Assembly (NCBI GenBank): GCA_026414325.1
Contig: JAOAJF010000032.1
Span: forward strand, 1 to 6,467
Length of the DNA stretch: 6,467 bases
DNA from: Microcaldota archaeon
GTDB lineage: Archaea; Micrarchaeota; Micrarchaeia; Anstonellales; Anstonellaceae
Direction: 5' to 3'
In this document: positions 1-6,119 of the stretch, piece after piece
How the letters are laid out: each line of letters opens with the position of its first letter
Numbering within the stretch: position 1 is the first letter of the stretch
Program-made: the position numbers and the translations under genes
Notes under the pieces: generated by a model
Database searches by the model: none
What the model was told of the DNA's origin: nothing
What the model saw: only the letters and a program-made list of their open reading frames with translations

Positions 1-305
1 ATACTGCTGCAGGCCCTGCTATTAGAAGTTATTTACTAGATAAAAAAACTAAGGCTGGAGATTTAGTATTACAAAAAGCTCAATGGAAAGGCTATCAGAC
101 CCAAGAAGGGATATATCTAATAGCATTTTATACTAAATACCCAGAATGGTTAGATGAAAATGGTAAATTTGTAGATGGCTGGTCTGATAGAACAACTAAA
201 TATTATGATTCTAATTTATATTCTGCCTTCTTTTTTGATTCTTTAGAAGGATTTGATTTAGTATACAATAGCCCATATATAAGAATATTTAAACTTAAAG
301 AATAG
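1..305 (+). CDS. C-terminal fragment of an AglB/STT3-like oligosaccharyltransferase (partial, 5' end outside window)
   Basis: An open frame enters from the left edge (first full codon at base 3) and gives 100 residues ending at TAG 303-305. It is hydrophilic with scattered aromatics and ends in LEGFDLVYNSPYIRIFKLKE. This resembles the terminal segment of archaeal STT3/AglB proteins, where a soluble C-terminal domain ends in a 'G-L-x-x-F-x-L-V-Y-x-S ... V-K-I-F/Y-x' pattern. If correct, the enzyme transfers lipid-linked glycans to Asn in N-x-S/T sequons on the outer face of the membrane. The catalytic WWDxG region and the transmembrane domain would lie upstream and cannot be seen, so the assignment rests on the tail pattern alone. 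Another large membrane or surface protein remains possible. The next gene begins 3 bp after the stop, which suggests cotranscription. Confidence 0.5.
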   Translation, partial: TAAGPAIRSYLLDKKTKAGDLVLQKAQWKGYQTQEGIYLIAFYTKYPEWLDENGKFVDGWSDRTTKYYDSNLYSAFFFDSLEGFDLVYNSPYIRIFKLKE

Positions 306-308
306 AAT

Positions 309-842
309 ATGGAAAACAAAAAAGAAAAAGAGGATATAAAAAATAGTAGAGAGTATAAGGCTGCAATATTTTATTTAGCTGGTTTTTTAAAATATAGTAA
401 AATAAAAAGAGATGTTGGAATAATTGATAATAAAAATGGAAAAAAAATTGAAATGTTTATAAAACATGTTCTTGAAAACAAAATTTTTCCACCTCAAAAA
501 ATAATAGTAAGAGAAAATAAGGCCTATGTTAAAAATATAAAATTTAAAACAATGCTAAAGGAGCTAACAGAGCAGGAAGTTGATAGATTAAAATACCATA
601 ATGAATATTCTGCTTCTTTTTTTGCTGGACTTTATGACTATATCGGTCAAGAAAAAGAAAAATATATTTTGTTTAAAAACATTGACAAAAAAGATAGGGC
701 TGTTTTATTAAACCTTAGATTTTTTGTAAGGGTGGTGGGTGGAGATACTTTAGTTGGGCCAAAGGATATGTTTATTAAATTTATAAAAAATTATTCTCAA
801 AAACTTAAAGCTGGATTAACAACAAAAAAAGAAGAACAATAA
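309..842 (+). CDS. Small protein with two degenerate LAGLIDADG-like halves, probably non-catalytic
   Basis: A 177-aa lysine-rich protein. I do not recognise a named family, but it reads as a tandem duplication. Half one has a helix with YLAGFLKYSK (residues 22-31), then a strand and helix (about 36-57), then PQKIIVRENKAYVKNI and a closing helix (to about 87). Half two has a helix with FFAGLYDYIG (104-113), then strand-helix (about 117-140), then strand and helix (about 141-162). This order fits a two-domain LAGLIDADG fold of nearly minimal size. The acidic residue that binds metal in homing endonucleases (position 8 of the motif) is Ser30 in half one and Ile112 in half two, so DNA cleavage is unlikely. 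A DNA- or RNA-binding role is inference. The ATG at 309 lies 3 bp after the upstream stop with no Shine-Dalgarno, so the gene probably shares the upstream transcript. The 3' end faces a convergent gene 9 bp away. Confidence 0.72.
   Translation: MENKKEKEDIKNSREYKAAIFYLAGFLKYSKIKRDVGIIDNKNGKKIEMFIKHVLENKIFPPQKIIVRENKAYVKNIKFKTMLKELTEQEVDRLKYHNEYSASFFAGLYDYIGQEKEKYILFKNIDKKDRAVLLNLRFFVRVVGGDTLVGPKDMFIKFIKNYSQKLKAGLTTKKEEQ
824..830 (-). terminator. Candidate T-tract terminator for the HEAT/OB gene
   Basis: Seven A on the plus strand give T7 on the minus strand, 22-28 nt past the stop at 852. Archaeal RNA polymerase can terminate on U-rich tracts without a hairpin. The tract lies inside the last codons of the convergent gene. 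The assignment is tentative, since A-runs are common in this AT-rich DNA. Confidence 0.3.
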
Positions 843-851
843 TTTTAGGGT

Positions 852-2093
852 TTATTCTTCTTTTGCACTTCTGGAAATAAGAATGGAGCCATTGTTAGAC
901 AAAAATAAGCAAAGCTCTCCTTTTTCACTTTCTTTTGTTGCTGAGGGATTTTTAATCAAATAATCTACATAACAATTTTTTATTGTTATATAATCCCCTG
1001 CAACAATGCCAAAAGATTTTTGTTCATCTAAGTAGAGGGGAAGGCTGGTTTTTCCATCTGATAGTAAAATTCTATTAACTTTTATTTGTTTTTTTCCTTT
1101 TGTTATCTGGCTAGGGCTAACTTCAACTACTTTCATAGGCAAAGTAGAAAGTTTTTTCATTCCTGCCTTTAGAGAGGAAAAGCTATCTATCCCTCCTTCT
1201 TCTTTTGCTTTTTTTATAGCTAATTTAAAAGCCAAATTTATATTGTGTTTAGTTAAAGATAGAAGCCTTTTCTTTTCTTTGTTTAAATCAGAAGCTTTTG
1301 TAGCTGGATTAGAAGCCAAAACAAAGGCAAATTTATAAATATCAATAAATGAGAGTGGAAGTTTTTCCTCTTCGGGGCTTTCTAAAGTAGAATCATCCTC
1401 CTCTAATTTTGGAATTGACAAAACAGATGAGGAAAGCTTTTCTTTAATATTTTCTGGAAGAGGAAAGTCTAAGTCTTGCTCTTTTGAACTTAAGCTTGTG
1501 GGTTTTTCTTTTATAGTATCTTCAGTTATAGAACTTTTTTTAGATTCTACAGATTCAATATTTTGGACTGTGCTTTCTTGGCCAGCTAATTCAAATAGTG
1601 TTGGTTGATTTGCTTGCTGGCTTTGGCTATGTTTTTGGTGCTTAGCTCTTTTTGAGAATAATTTTTCAATAGAAGGAAGAAGTTTTTCTTTAGCTACTTG
1701 GGAAGAAAATAATTTTTCTACTTGAGGAAACATTAAACTTTTTTGGGCTTCCCATTCTTTTTGTTCATCTTCACTTTGATGAATTTTTTCAAAGAATTTT
1801 TCTAATGAGCTAAAGGCTTCTTTATCTGGGGATTGATAATTTTCTAATACCTTTTTTGCTGTTTGTTTTACAGATTCGTGCTTATCTGCAGAAAGGTCAA
1901 TCAAAGCTAAGATTGCTCTTGGGTCTGAAAGATGGTTTGCTAGTTTTTTAGCCACCTCTTCTCTTACTTTTGGATTTTCATCAAAAGTTAAAGAAACTAA
2001 CTTATCAATTTCATCTCCGCTGTCCTCATCTACAGGTTTTTGAAAACTAAACTTTTTTTGAACTTTATCTGTAGCTTTTTTTTGTTCTTTCAT
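852..2093 (-). CDS. HEAT-repeat protein with long disordered linker and C-terminal OB-fold-like domain
   Basis: A 413-aa soluble protein with no signal or membrane segment. After a charged N-terminal tail, residues 27-86 form about two HEAT-type helical hairpins (NPKVREEVAKKLANHL, then HESVKQTAKKVLENY). Residues 95-150 are helical and contain three EKLF/EKFF boxes (98-101, 126-129, 143-146). Residues 151-245 are Ser/Glu/Lys/Gln-rich and probably disordered. Residues 246-315 are helical again. Residues 318-378 alternate strands with a GKKQIKVNRILLSDGKTSLPLYL hairpin and GDYITIKN, as in OB-folds of the RPA/aspartyl-tRNA synthetase kind, with a last strand near 392-407. Nucleic-acid binding is inferred from that domain. 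HEAT repeats usually mediate protein contacts. No specific function is assigned. The start at 2093 is supported by a TATA box 27 nt upstream, which would give a leaderless mRNA. It is convergent with the gene ending at 842. Confidence 0.85.
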   Translation of the reverse strand: MKEQKKATDKVQKKFSFQKPVDEDSGDEIDKLVSLTFDENPKVREEVAKKLANHLSDPRAILALIDLSADKHESVKQTAKKVLENYQSPDKEAFSSLEKFFEKIHQSEDEQKEWEAQKSLMFPQVEKLFSSQVAKEKLLPSIEKLFSKRAKHQKHSQSQQANQPTLFELAGQESTVQNIESVESKKSSITEDTIKEKPTSLSSKEQDLDFPLPENIKEKLSSSVLSIPKLEEDDSTLESPEEEKLPLSFIDIYKFAFVLASNPATKASDLNKEKKRLLSLTKHNINLAFKLAIKKAKEEGGIDSFSSLKAGMKKLSTLPMKVVEVSPSQITKGKKQIKVNRILLSDGKTSLPLYLDEQKSFGIVAGDYITIKNCYVDYLIKNPSATKESEKGELCLFLSNNGSILISRSAKEE

Positions 2094-2115
2094 GCATTAT
2101 AACATATTTTGAAAA

Positions 2116-2125
2116 GATATATAAA
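2116..2125 (-). promoter_or_regulatory. TATA box (leaderless promoter) of the HEAT/OB gene
   Basis: On the minus strand the segment reads TTTATATATC, preceded by a purine-rich run (AAAAAAAGAAAA) that could serve as a BRE. Its centre is about 27 nt upstream of the ATG at 2093. Archaeal transcription starts roughly 22-30 nt after the TATA box, so the start site falls on or next to the start codon. No Shine-Dalgarno precedes the ATG, which fits a leaderless message. Confidence 0.65.
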
Positions 2126-2184
2126 TTTTCTTTTTTTGATAGACATAAATTTAAATCTTTCACAACATAATAGAAATATTTGCT

Positions 2185-2315
2185 ATGGATAAATTTTTAA
2201 ATGGAAAAAGGATATTAAGTTTGTTTTAAATTTAGAAGGAACGAAAAAAATAACTTATAAAATAGTGATGAGCTCTTTTTTAGGCTTAATTCAAGTTATT
2301 ATATTGAACTTATAA
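2185..2315 (+). pseudogene. Possible broken mini-ORF (about 43 codons after one -1 frameshift)
   Basis: An ATG at 2185 opens MDKFLNGK and stays open only to a TAA at 2227. The overlapping -1 frame from the A5 run at 2205-2209 continues without a stop to TAA 2313-2315 and encodes KDIKFVLNLEGTKKITYK followed by a hydrophobic end, IVMSSFLGLIQVIILNL. Joined at the A-run, the two pieces make a small basic protein with one hydrophobic helix. A TATA-like stretch (about 2145-2156, ATAAATTTAAAT) lies upstream. This could be a gene remnant, a frameshifted or mis-sequenced small membrane peptide, or chance in AT-rich DNA. I recognise no family. Confidence 0.22.
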
Positions 2316-2382
2316 AAATAAATTCTGTAAATAACTTAGAAAAGCTTCTGTGTTAACATAGATGTGCATTTTAGAAAAGTAG

Positions 2383-2396
2383 AAAGTTTTAAATAT
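2383..2396 (+). promoter_or_regulatory. BRE/TATA promoter of the tRNA-Ala gene
   Basis: The segment reads GAAAG followed by TTTTAAATA, a good match to the archaeal BRE plus TATA arrangement. Its TATA centre (about 2392) is 30 nt before the first base of the mature tRNA, so transcription would start a few bases upstream of the tRNA. It is the nearest recognisable promoter for the recJ-like gene as well. Confidence 0.65.
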
Positions 2397-2421
2397 TAAA
2401 AAAAATGAATAAATAAAATGA

Positions 2422-2493
2422 GGGCTTGTAGCGCAGAGGTAGCGCGCCTGCTTTGCAAGCAGGAGGTCGAGGGTTCGAATCCCTCCAAGTCCA
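2422..2493 (+). tRNA. tRNA-Ala (anticodon UGC)
   Basis: A complete 72-nt cloverleaf. The acceptor stem GGGCTTG (2422-2428) pairs with CAAGTCC (2486-2492) and includes the G3-U70 wobble that is the alanine identity element. The D stem is GCGC/GCGC (2431-2434 with 2442-2445). The anticodon stem CCTGC/GCAGG (2447-2451 with 2459-2463) encloses the loop TTTGCAA, with anticodon TGC at 2454-2456. The T arm is GAGGG-TTCGAAT-CCCTC (2469-2485). The discriminator base is A2493. CCA is not encoded and would be added after RNase Z-type trimming. There is no intron. The gene reads GCA and, by wobble, other alanine codons. It sits 22 nt upstream of a protein gene on the same strand. Confidence 0.98.
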
Positions 2494-2515
2494 ATATTAA
2501 ACAAAATTGATAAAG

Positions 2516-3847
2516 ATGAAAGAATTTGAAGCATTTAAAAAACGAGCAGAAGAATGTAAAAATGCTATTTTAAAAATGACTAACCCCATAGTTGTAACTC
2601 ATTATGATTGTGATGGGCTTTGTGCTGGGGCAATAGTCTGTAAATTTTTAGAGGATAATTCTATAGATTATAAAATAAAAATAGTAAGAAGGCTAGATGA
2701 TGAGCTAATTGAAACACTTAAAAAAGAAGAAGAGATAATCTTTTCTGATTTAGGTGGAGGAAGTAAAAAAGTAAATGAACTAAAAGCAAATGTAGTTATA
2801 TTTGATCACCATCAAACAGAAGGGGTGGAAAAACTACAGCTTAATCCCCATCTTTTTGGAATGGATGGTGGTTTTGAACTAAGTGGTGCTACGTGTACTT
2901 ATTTTGCTTTAGAAAAATTACCGGAAGTAGCGATAGTTGGTGCAATTGGAGATATGCAATATCCTTTTAGAGGATTAAATAAAAAACTTTTAGAAAAATT
3001 TCAAAAAGAAAAGATAGTGCAAGAGAAAATCGACCTAAAAATTTATGGGAGAATGAGCAGGCCTTTACCCCAGCTTTTGGCCTATAGTGATGAGCCCTAT
3101 TTTCCTGGGCTAGCAAACAATGAAGAAAGATGTATTCAGTTTCTTGAATCTAACAATATTAAGAGGTTTGATAATCGCTGGCCAACTTATTATGAACTGG
3201 ATGAAGACTCAAAAAAAAGGCTGATAGGAGCATTAGCTTCCTATCTAACCGAGTATTATAAAAAAAAGATCGAGCCTAGTTATTTGGTTGGACCAGTCTA
3301 TGATCTAATAAGATTTAAAGATATACCAGAATTATTTGATGCAGGAGAATTTTCTACAATGCTAAATGCTTGTGGAAGACACAAAAAAGAAATGGTTGGG
3401 CTAAAAATATGCATGAATAAATTAGAATATTTAGAAGAAGGAAAAAGAATACTAAATGCTCATAGAAGAGCTCTAAGAGAGGGAATTGATTATGCTTATA
3501 AAAATGTAAATGATCTGGGCTCTTTTTTGTTTTTAGATGCTAGAGGGATAATTGAGGATGGAATAATTGGTGTTGTTGCTGGAATGCTTTTAGGTGCAGC
3601 GTATAATAAACCAATAATTGCTATGGCTTTAGATGAAAAAAATAATGTAAAAATTTCTGCTAGGGCACCTGCTGTGCTTGTAAAAAAAGGGCTGAATTTA
3701 GGACTTATTTTAAAAACTGTTTCTGAAGAGGTAGGCGGGGTGGGTGGAGGACACAAAATTGCTGCCGGTGCTACCATTCCAACAAATAAGATAAATGAAA
3801 TTTTAGAATTATTTGAAAAAGAGTTAAAAAAATTGAAAATAAATTAG
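2516..3847 (+). CDS. DHH-family phosphoesterase, archaeal RecJ/GAN-like single-strand nuclease
   Basis: A 443-aa protein with the DHH core motifs in order: THYDCDG (residues 28-34, motif I), FSDLG (76-80, motif II), IFDHH (95-99, motif III) and GAIGD (142-146, motif IV). Together these supply the Asp/His set that binds two metal ions. The C-terminal DHHA1 domain ends in GGVGGGHKIAAGA (407-419), the substrate-binding loop, and an ACGR box lies at 285-288. Length and motifs match archaeal RecJ/GAN proteins, relatives of Cdc45 that trim single-stranded DNA or RNA and can associate with GINS in the CMG-like helicase. Direct GINS partnership is inference, and an RNA-processing or oligonucleotide-degrading DHH enzyme is the alternative. 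I use the ATG at 2516; a TTG at 2507 would add only three residues. No own TATA box or Shine-Dalgarno is visible, and the tRNA ends 22 nt upstream. The 3' end overlaps the convergent gene by 4 bp. Confidence 0.9.
   Translation: MKEFEAFKKRAEECKNAILKMTNPIVVTHYDCDGLCAGAIVCKFLEDNSIDYKIKIVRRLDDELIETLKKEEEIIFSDLGGGSKKVNELKANVVIFDHHQTEGVEKLQLNPHLFGMDGGFELSGATCTYFALEKLPEVAIVGAIGDMQYPFRGLNKKLLEKFQKEKIVQEKIDLKIYGRMSRPLPQLLAYSDEPYFPGLANNEERCIQFLESNNIKRFDNRWPTYYELDEDSKKRLIGALASYLTEYYKKKIEPSYLVGPVYDLIRFKDIPELFDAGEFSTMLNACGRHKKEMVGLKICMNKLEYLEEGKRILNAHRRALREGIDYAYKNVNDLGSFLFLDARGIIEDGIIGVVAGMLLGAAYNKPIIAMALDEKNNVKISARAPAVLVKKGLNLGLILKTVSEEVGGVGGGHKIAAGATIPTNKINEILELFEKELKKLKIN
3826..3832 (-). terminator. 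Candidate T-tract terminator for the pyrB operon
   Basis: Seven A on the plus strand (T7 in the minus-strand transcript) lie 12-18 nt past the stop codon at 3844. The tract is inside the last codons of the convergent recJ-like gene. Its position suits archaeal T-tract termination. There is no hairpin. Confidence 0.35.
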
Positions 3848-5223
3848 TCTTTTTTGAAGGGCAGGTCAACAAAAATTTTTAGCCCAAGTAAAATTAAAAC
3901 AAAGATTGCAATATAACCGAAAATTGAAAATGGTTTTTGCTCATGGAAGAATACAAAAAAGGCTGGTCTGTGCACATCTGATATTTTAGATTCTAAAATA
4001 TAGCCCTGCTGAACTGGATTAGGAAGGGGCACGTTTTTATCACTTGTGGAAATATTAATAGAAGAATTTGTTGAAAATAATCCTATTGCTGCTCTAAAAA
4101 ACAAAGTATTGTCAAATTTATAGGACTGAGAAAAATCATCTATAATTATAAAGGTAAAAACTCTCTGACCAATACTATAAGGAAGTTTTACCTGAGTATA
4201 AAACTGATGAGCAAAATTGTAAGTTTTGTTTAGAAAATAGGAGGAATTTAAAAACAAAAAGCTAGATTTGGATGTAATATCTCCTCCAAAAGCTAGTGGC
4301 TTGTGAAAATTTATTCGTTCAATATTTTGAAAGCCAAAATCATCACTCTTTACTTTGTATTGAGCAAAAACATTGTAAGCTGAAAAATTTTGAGAATTTA
4401 GAAATATTTTGTTTGCATAAAAATTTGTAAGAAAAACTGCTTTAGCCTCTGGGTCTATAGTTAGTTGCTCTTTATCTAATGGTTGAACTAAATAAAATGA
4501 GGCTGGAGAGTGTTCTACATCATATTCTTTATGATCAGCTACTGGATAGGAATAAATCTTTACAAAACTCCTACTTCTAGCCTCGCATTTAGTTTCTCCT
4601 TTTGGGCCCCTAACTAAAAAATATTCCATAACAAAAACATAGTATTTAACAAAAATATTTCCTCTAAAATCTAAAATGAGTTTTGGAAGAATTGGGTTTT
4701 TATAAGAGTCGCTTTTAGTTGCTAGGCCTTCTAACTCTTGTTTAGAAAAATCGATTTTAAATGGGTTTTCTAAATTATCTTTAGAGCCGTTTTTTTCTAA
4801 ATAAACAGAATAAGACTTTGTTCTATTTTCTATACTAACAGTTAGGGTTCCTTCTAACCAAGGATCAGAAATTGCAGTATAAGAATAGTATGGCTGGCCA
4901 CATTCATCTGGTGTTAAAAAAACCCTGTATTTTTCAGGATGTTCCTCTCCCCAAATCCAAAAAACTTGCCCCAAAAGGTTTAGAGGTACTCTGCTAGAAA
5001 CAGAAGGATAGGTAGAGGTAAATTTAAAAAAACCATAAGAAAAAGGCTGCTCTAAAGCTGGCTGTTGTGGTTTTAACCAAGAGGGAATTATTTTAGTATA
5101 AGAGCCGCTAGCTGCAACAGCTAGATTATTTTGATAAACTAAATTGTGTGGTGGTTCATAAAGCTCCTGTTGAGAAAAAAGAATTGCTACAAAGTATAAA
5201 AATAAAAAAATTTTTTTATACAT
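3844..5223 (-). CDS. Predicted surface-anchored glycoprotein, unknown function
   Basis: A 459-aa protein of no family I recognise. Residues 1-17 (MYKKIFLFLYFVAILFS) form a signal peptide or N-terminal membrane helix. Residues 18-430 are rich in Tyr, Phe, Ser and short strand-like stretches, consistent with one or more extracellular beta domains. Residues 432-452 (SIFGYIAIFVLILLGLKIFVD) form a C-terminal membrane helix with a short basic tail, so the bulk should face outside. Seven N-x-S/T sequons are present (Asn133, 145, 279, 326, 332, 386, 390). There are only two cysteines (108 and 213), which could form one disulfide. The ATG is 5 bp after the pyrB stop with no Shine-Dalgarno, so the gene is probably read from the pyrB promoter. 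A role in the cell envelope is inferred from topology alone. The pairing with a pyrimidine gene may just be compaction. Confidence 0.85.
   Translation of the reverse strand: MYKKIFLFLYFVAILFSQQELYEPPHNLVYQNNLAVAASGSYTKIIPSWLKPQQPALEQPFSYGFFKFTSTYPSVSSRVPLNLLGQVFWIWGEEHPEKYRVFLTPDECGQPYYSYTAISDPWLEGTLTVSIENRTKSYSVYLEKNGSKDNLENPFKIDFSKQELEGLATKSDSYKNPILPKLILDFRGNIFVKYYVFVMEYFLVRGPKGETKCEARSRSFVKIYSYPVADHKEYDVEHSPASFYLVQPLDKEQLTIDPEAKAVFLTNFYANKIFLNSQNFSAYNVFAQYKVKSDDFGFQNIERINFHKPLAFGGDITSKSSFLFLNSSYFLNKTYNFAHQFYTQVKLPYSIGQRVFTFIIIDDFSQSYKFDNTLFFRAAIGLFSTNSSINISTSDKNVPLPNPVQQGYILESKISDVHRPAFFVFFHEQKPFSIFGYIAIFVLILLGLKIFVDLPFKKD
3850..3855 (+). terminator. Candidate T-tract terminator for the recJ-like gene
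   Basis: T6 begins 3 nt after the TAG stop (3845-3847). It lies inside the final codons of the convergent membrane-protein gene, and its position is right for a minimal archaeal U-tract terminator. Confidence 0.4.
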
Positions 5224-5228
5224 TTAGA

Positions 5229-6119
5229 TCATTTTTTTAAACAGTAAGAGATTATTGCCATTCTAATTGGAACTGCATTTTTAGCTTGTTTAAAATAATA
5301 AGCATGCTTTGTGCTATCAACTTCTTTTGGAATTTCTTCTAATCTTGGAAGAGGATGGAGGATTATCAGATTATCTTTGGCTTTTGAAAGGATAGAAGGA
5401 TTTAATCTGTAGAGTTTTTCTAAGCCTTTTGGTTTTTTTCCTTTAAAACGCTCGTATTGGATTCTGGTCATATATAAAACATCAATATCAGTTAGTTCGA
5501 GTTTTGAAACATAAGAGATTCTTTTTAGAAAATCTTGATCTAAAGCTGAGAAAAAATTTTTACCTAGTTTTAGCTCCTGCGGGCAGAATAATTTTATAGA
5601 AACATCAAAATTATTTAATGCAAATAAAAGCGAGTGGACTGTTCTGCCATTTTTTAAATCCCCAACTATTAAAAAATTTAGACCATCTATTTTTGAAAAT
5701 GCTTTTTGTATAGTATATAAGTCTAAAACTGCTTGTGTTGGATGCTCATCAGTTCCATTTCCTGCATTGATTAAAGGAATAGATGTGTCTAGTTTTGAAA
5801 AAATATCCTCTTCATAGTGCCTAATAACTAAAATATCAGAATAGCCCTCTAAAATTTTTATAGTATCCTCTATACTTTCACCTTTTTTTAGAGAGGAAAA
5901 CTCTGGTAGATAGTCCAAGGTTTTCATTCCAAGCCTTTGGGCTGCTGCAAAAAAAGATAATTTTGTTCTTGTAGATGGCTCAAAAAAAGCAGCAGTTAGA
6001 ATTTTTGAGCTAAATAAAGTGTTTGAGTTATAAAGATTTTGCTCCATTTGCTTTGCCTCAGAGAGTATTTTAAGAAGTTCGTTTTTTTCAAAATTTTTCA
6101 AAGATAAAAAGTTTGCCAT
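5229..6119 (-). CDS. pyrB: Aspartate carbamoyltransferase, catalytic subunit
   Basis: Joins carbamoyl phosphate and L-aspartate to give N-carbamoyl-L-aspartate, the committed step of cytosolic pyrimidine synthesis. The 296 residues match the usual length, slightly short. The carbamoyl-phosphate loop is FFEPSTRTKLSF (residues 45-56). The adjacent-subunit lysine loop is KKGES (78-82). Further active-site residues are Arg100 (VIRH), HPTQ (126-129), GRTVHS (158-163), Arg219/Gln221 (TRIQYER) and HPLPR (255-259). All correspond to the E. coli PyrB active-site set, so the enzyme should be active as a trimer. The NAGNG stretch (118-122) has Asn where many ATCases have Asp. The Asp/Asn choice and HPTQ argue for ATCase rather than ornithine carbamoyltransferase. 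The regulatory gene pyrI does not follow; a surface-protein gene does. The ATG at 6119 has no Shine-Dalgarno and may be leaderless. Confidence 0.97.
   Translation of the reverse strand: MANFLSLKNFEKNELLKILSEAKQMEQNLYNSNTLFSSKILTAAFFEPSTRTKLSFFAAAQRLGMKTLDYLPEFSSLKKGESIEDTIKILEGYSDILVIRHYEEDIFSKLDTSIPLINAGNGTDEHPTQAVLDLYTIQKAFSKIDGLNFLIVGDLKNGRTVHSLLFALNNFDVSIKLFCPQELKLGKNFFSALDQDFLKRISYVSKLELTDIDVLYMTRIQYERFKGKKPKGLEKLYRLNPSILSKAKDNLIILHPLPRLEEIPKEVDSTKHAYYFKQAKNAVPIRMAIISYCLKK

Larger units (their letters stand above)
2094..2421. other. AT-rich intergenic spacer with divergent promoters
   Basis: About 330 bp between the minus-strand HEAT/OB gene and the tRNA. It holds the leaderless HEAT/OB promoter at its left end and the tRNA promoter at its right end. 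Between them are a possible broken mini-ORF (2185-2315) and an 11-bp direct repeat AACTTATAAAA (2252-2262 and 2307-2317). A minus-strand reading frame through this region runs over the tRNA and is not credible. I see no stable RNA fold or mobile-element ends. Confidence 0.6.

Noticed and set aside
2252..2317. 11-bp direct repeat AACTTATAAAA as a binding site or insertion scar
   Set aside because: It is composed almost wholly of A/T in an A/T-rich spacer, with no further copies or flanking structure to support a function.
2507..2515. TTG as the start codon of the recJ-like gene
   Set aside because: It adds only three residues, is not preceded by a Shine-Dalgarno, and an ATG follows nine bases later in the same frame.
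2310..2534. Minus-strand open frame of 74 codons covering the tRNA
   Set aside because: It runs antisense through a perfect tRNA-Ala, including the stretch GGIRTLDLLLAKQARY that commonly appears when tRNA genes are mistranslated. It is an artefact.
3496..3777. Minus-strand open frame of 93 codons inside the recJ-like gene
   Set aside because: It is antisense to the conserved DHHA1 region, has low-complexity Pro/Ser/Thr composition, and shows no start signal.
5229..6119. Ornithine carbamoyltransferase instead of pyrB
   Set aside because: The FEPSTRT, HPTQ and HPLPR motifs with TRIQYER are those of aspartate carbamoyltransferase. The OTC-type HPCQ and HCLP motifs are absent.
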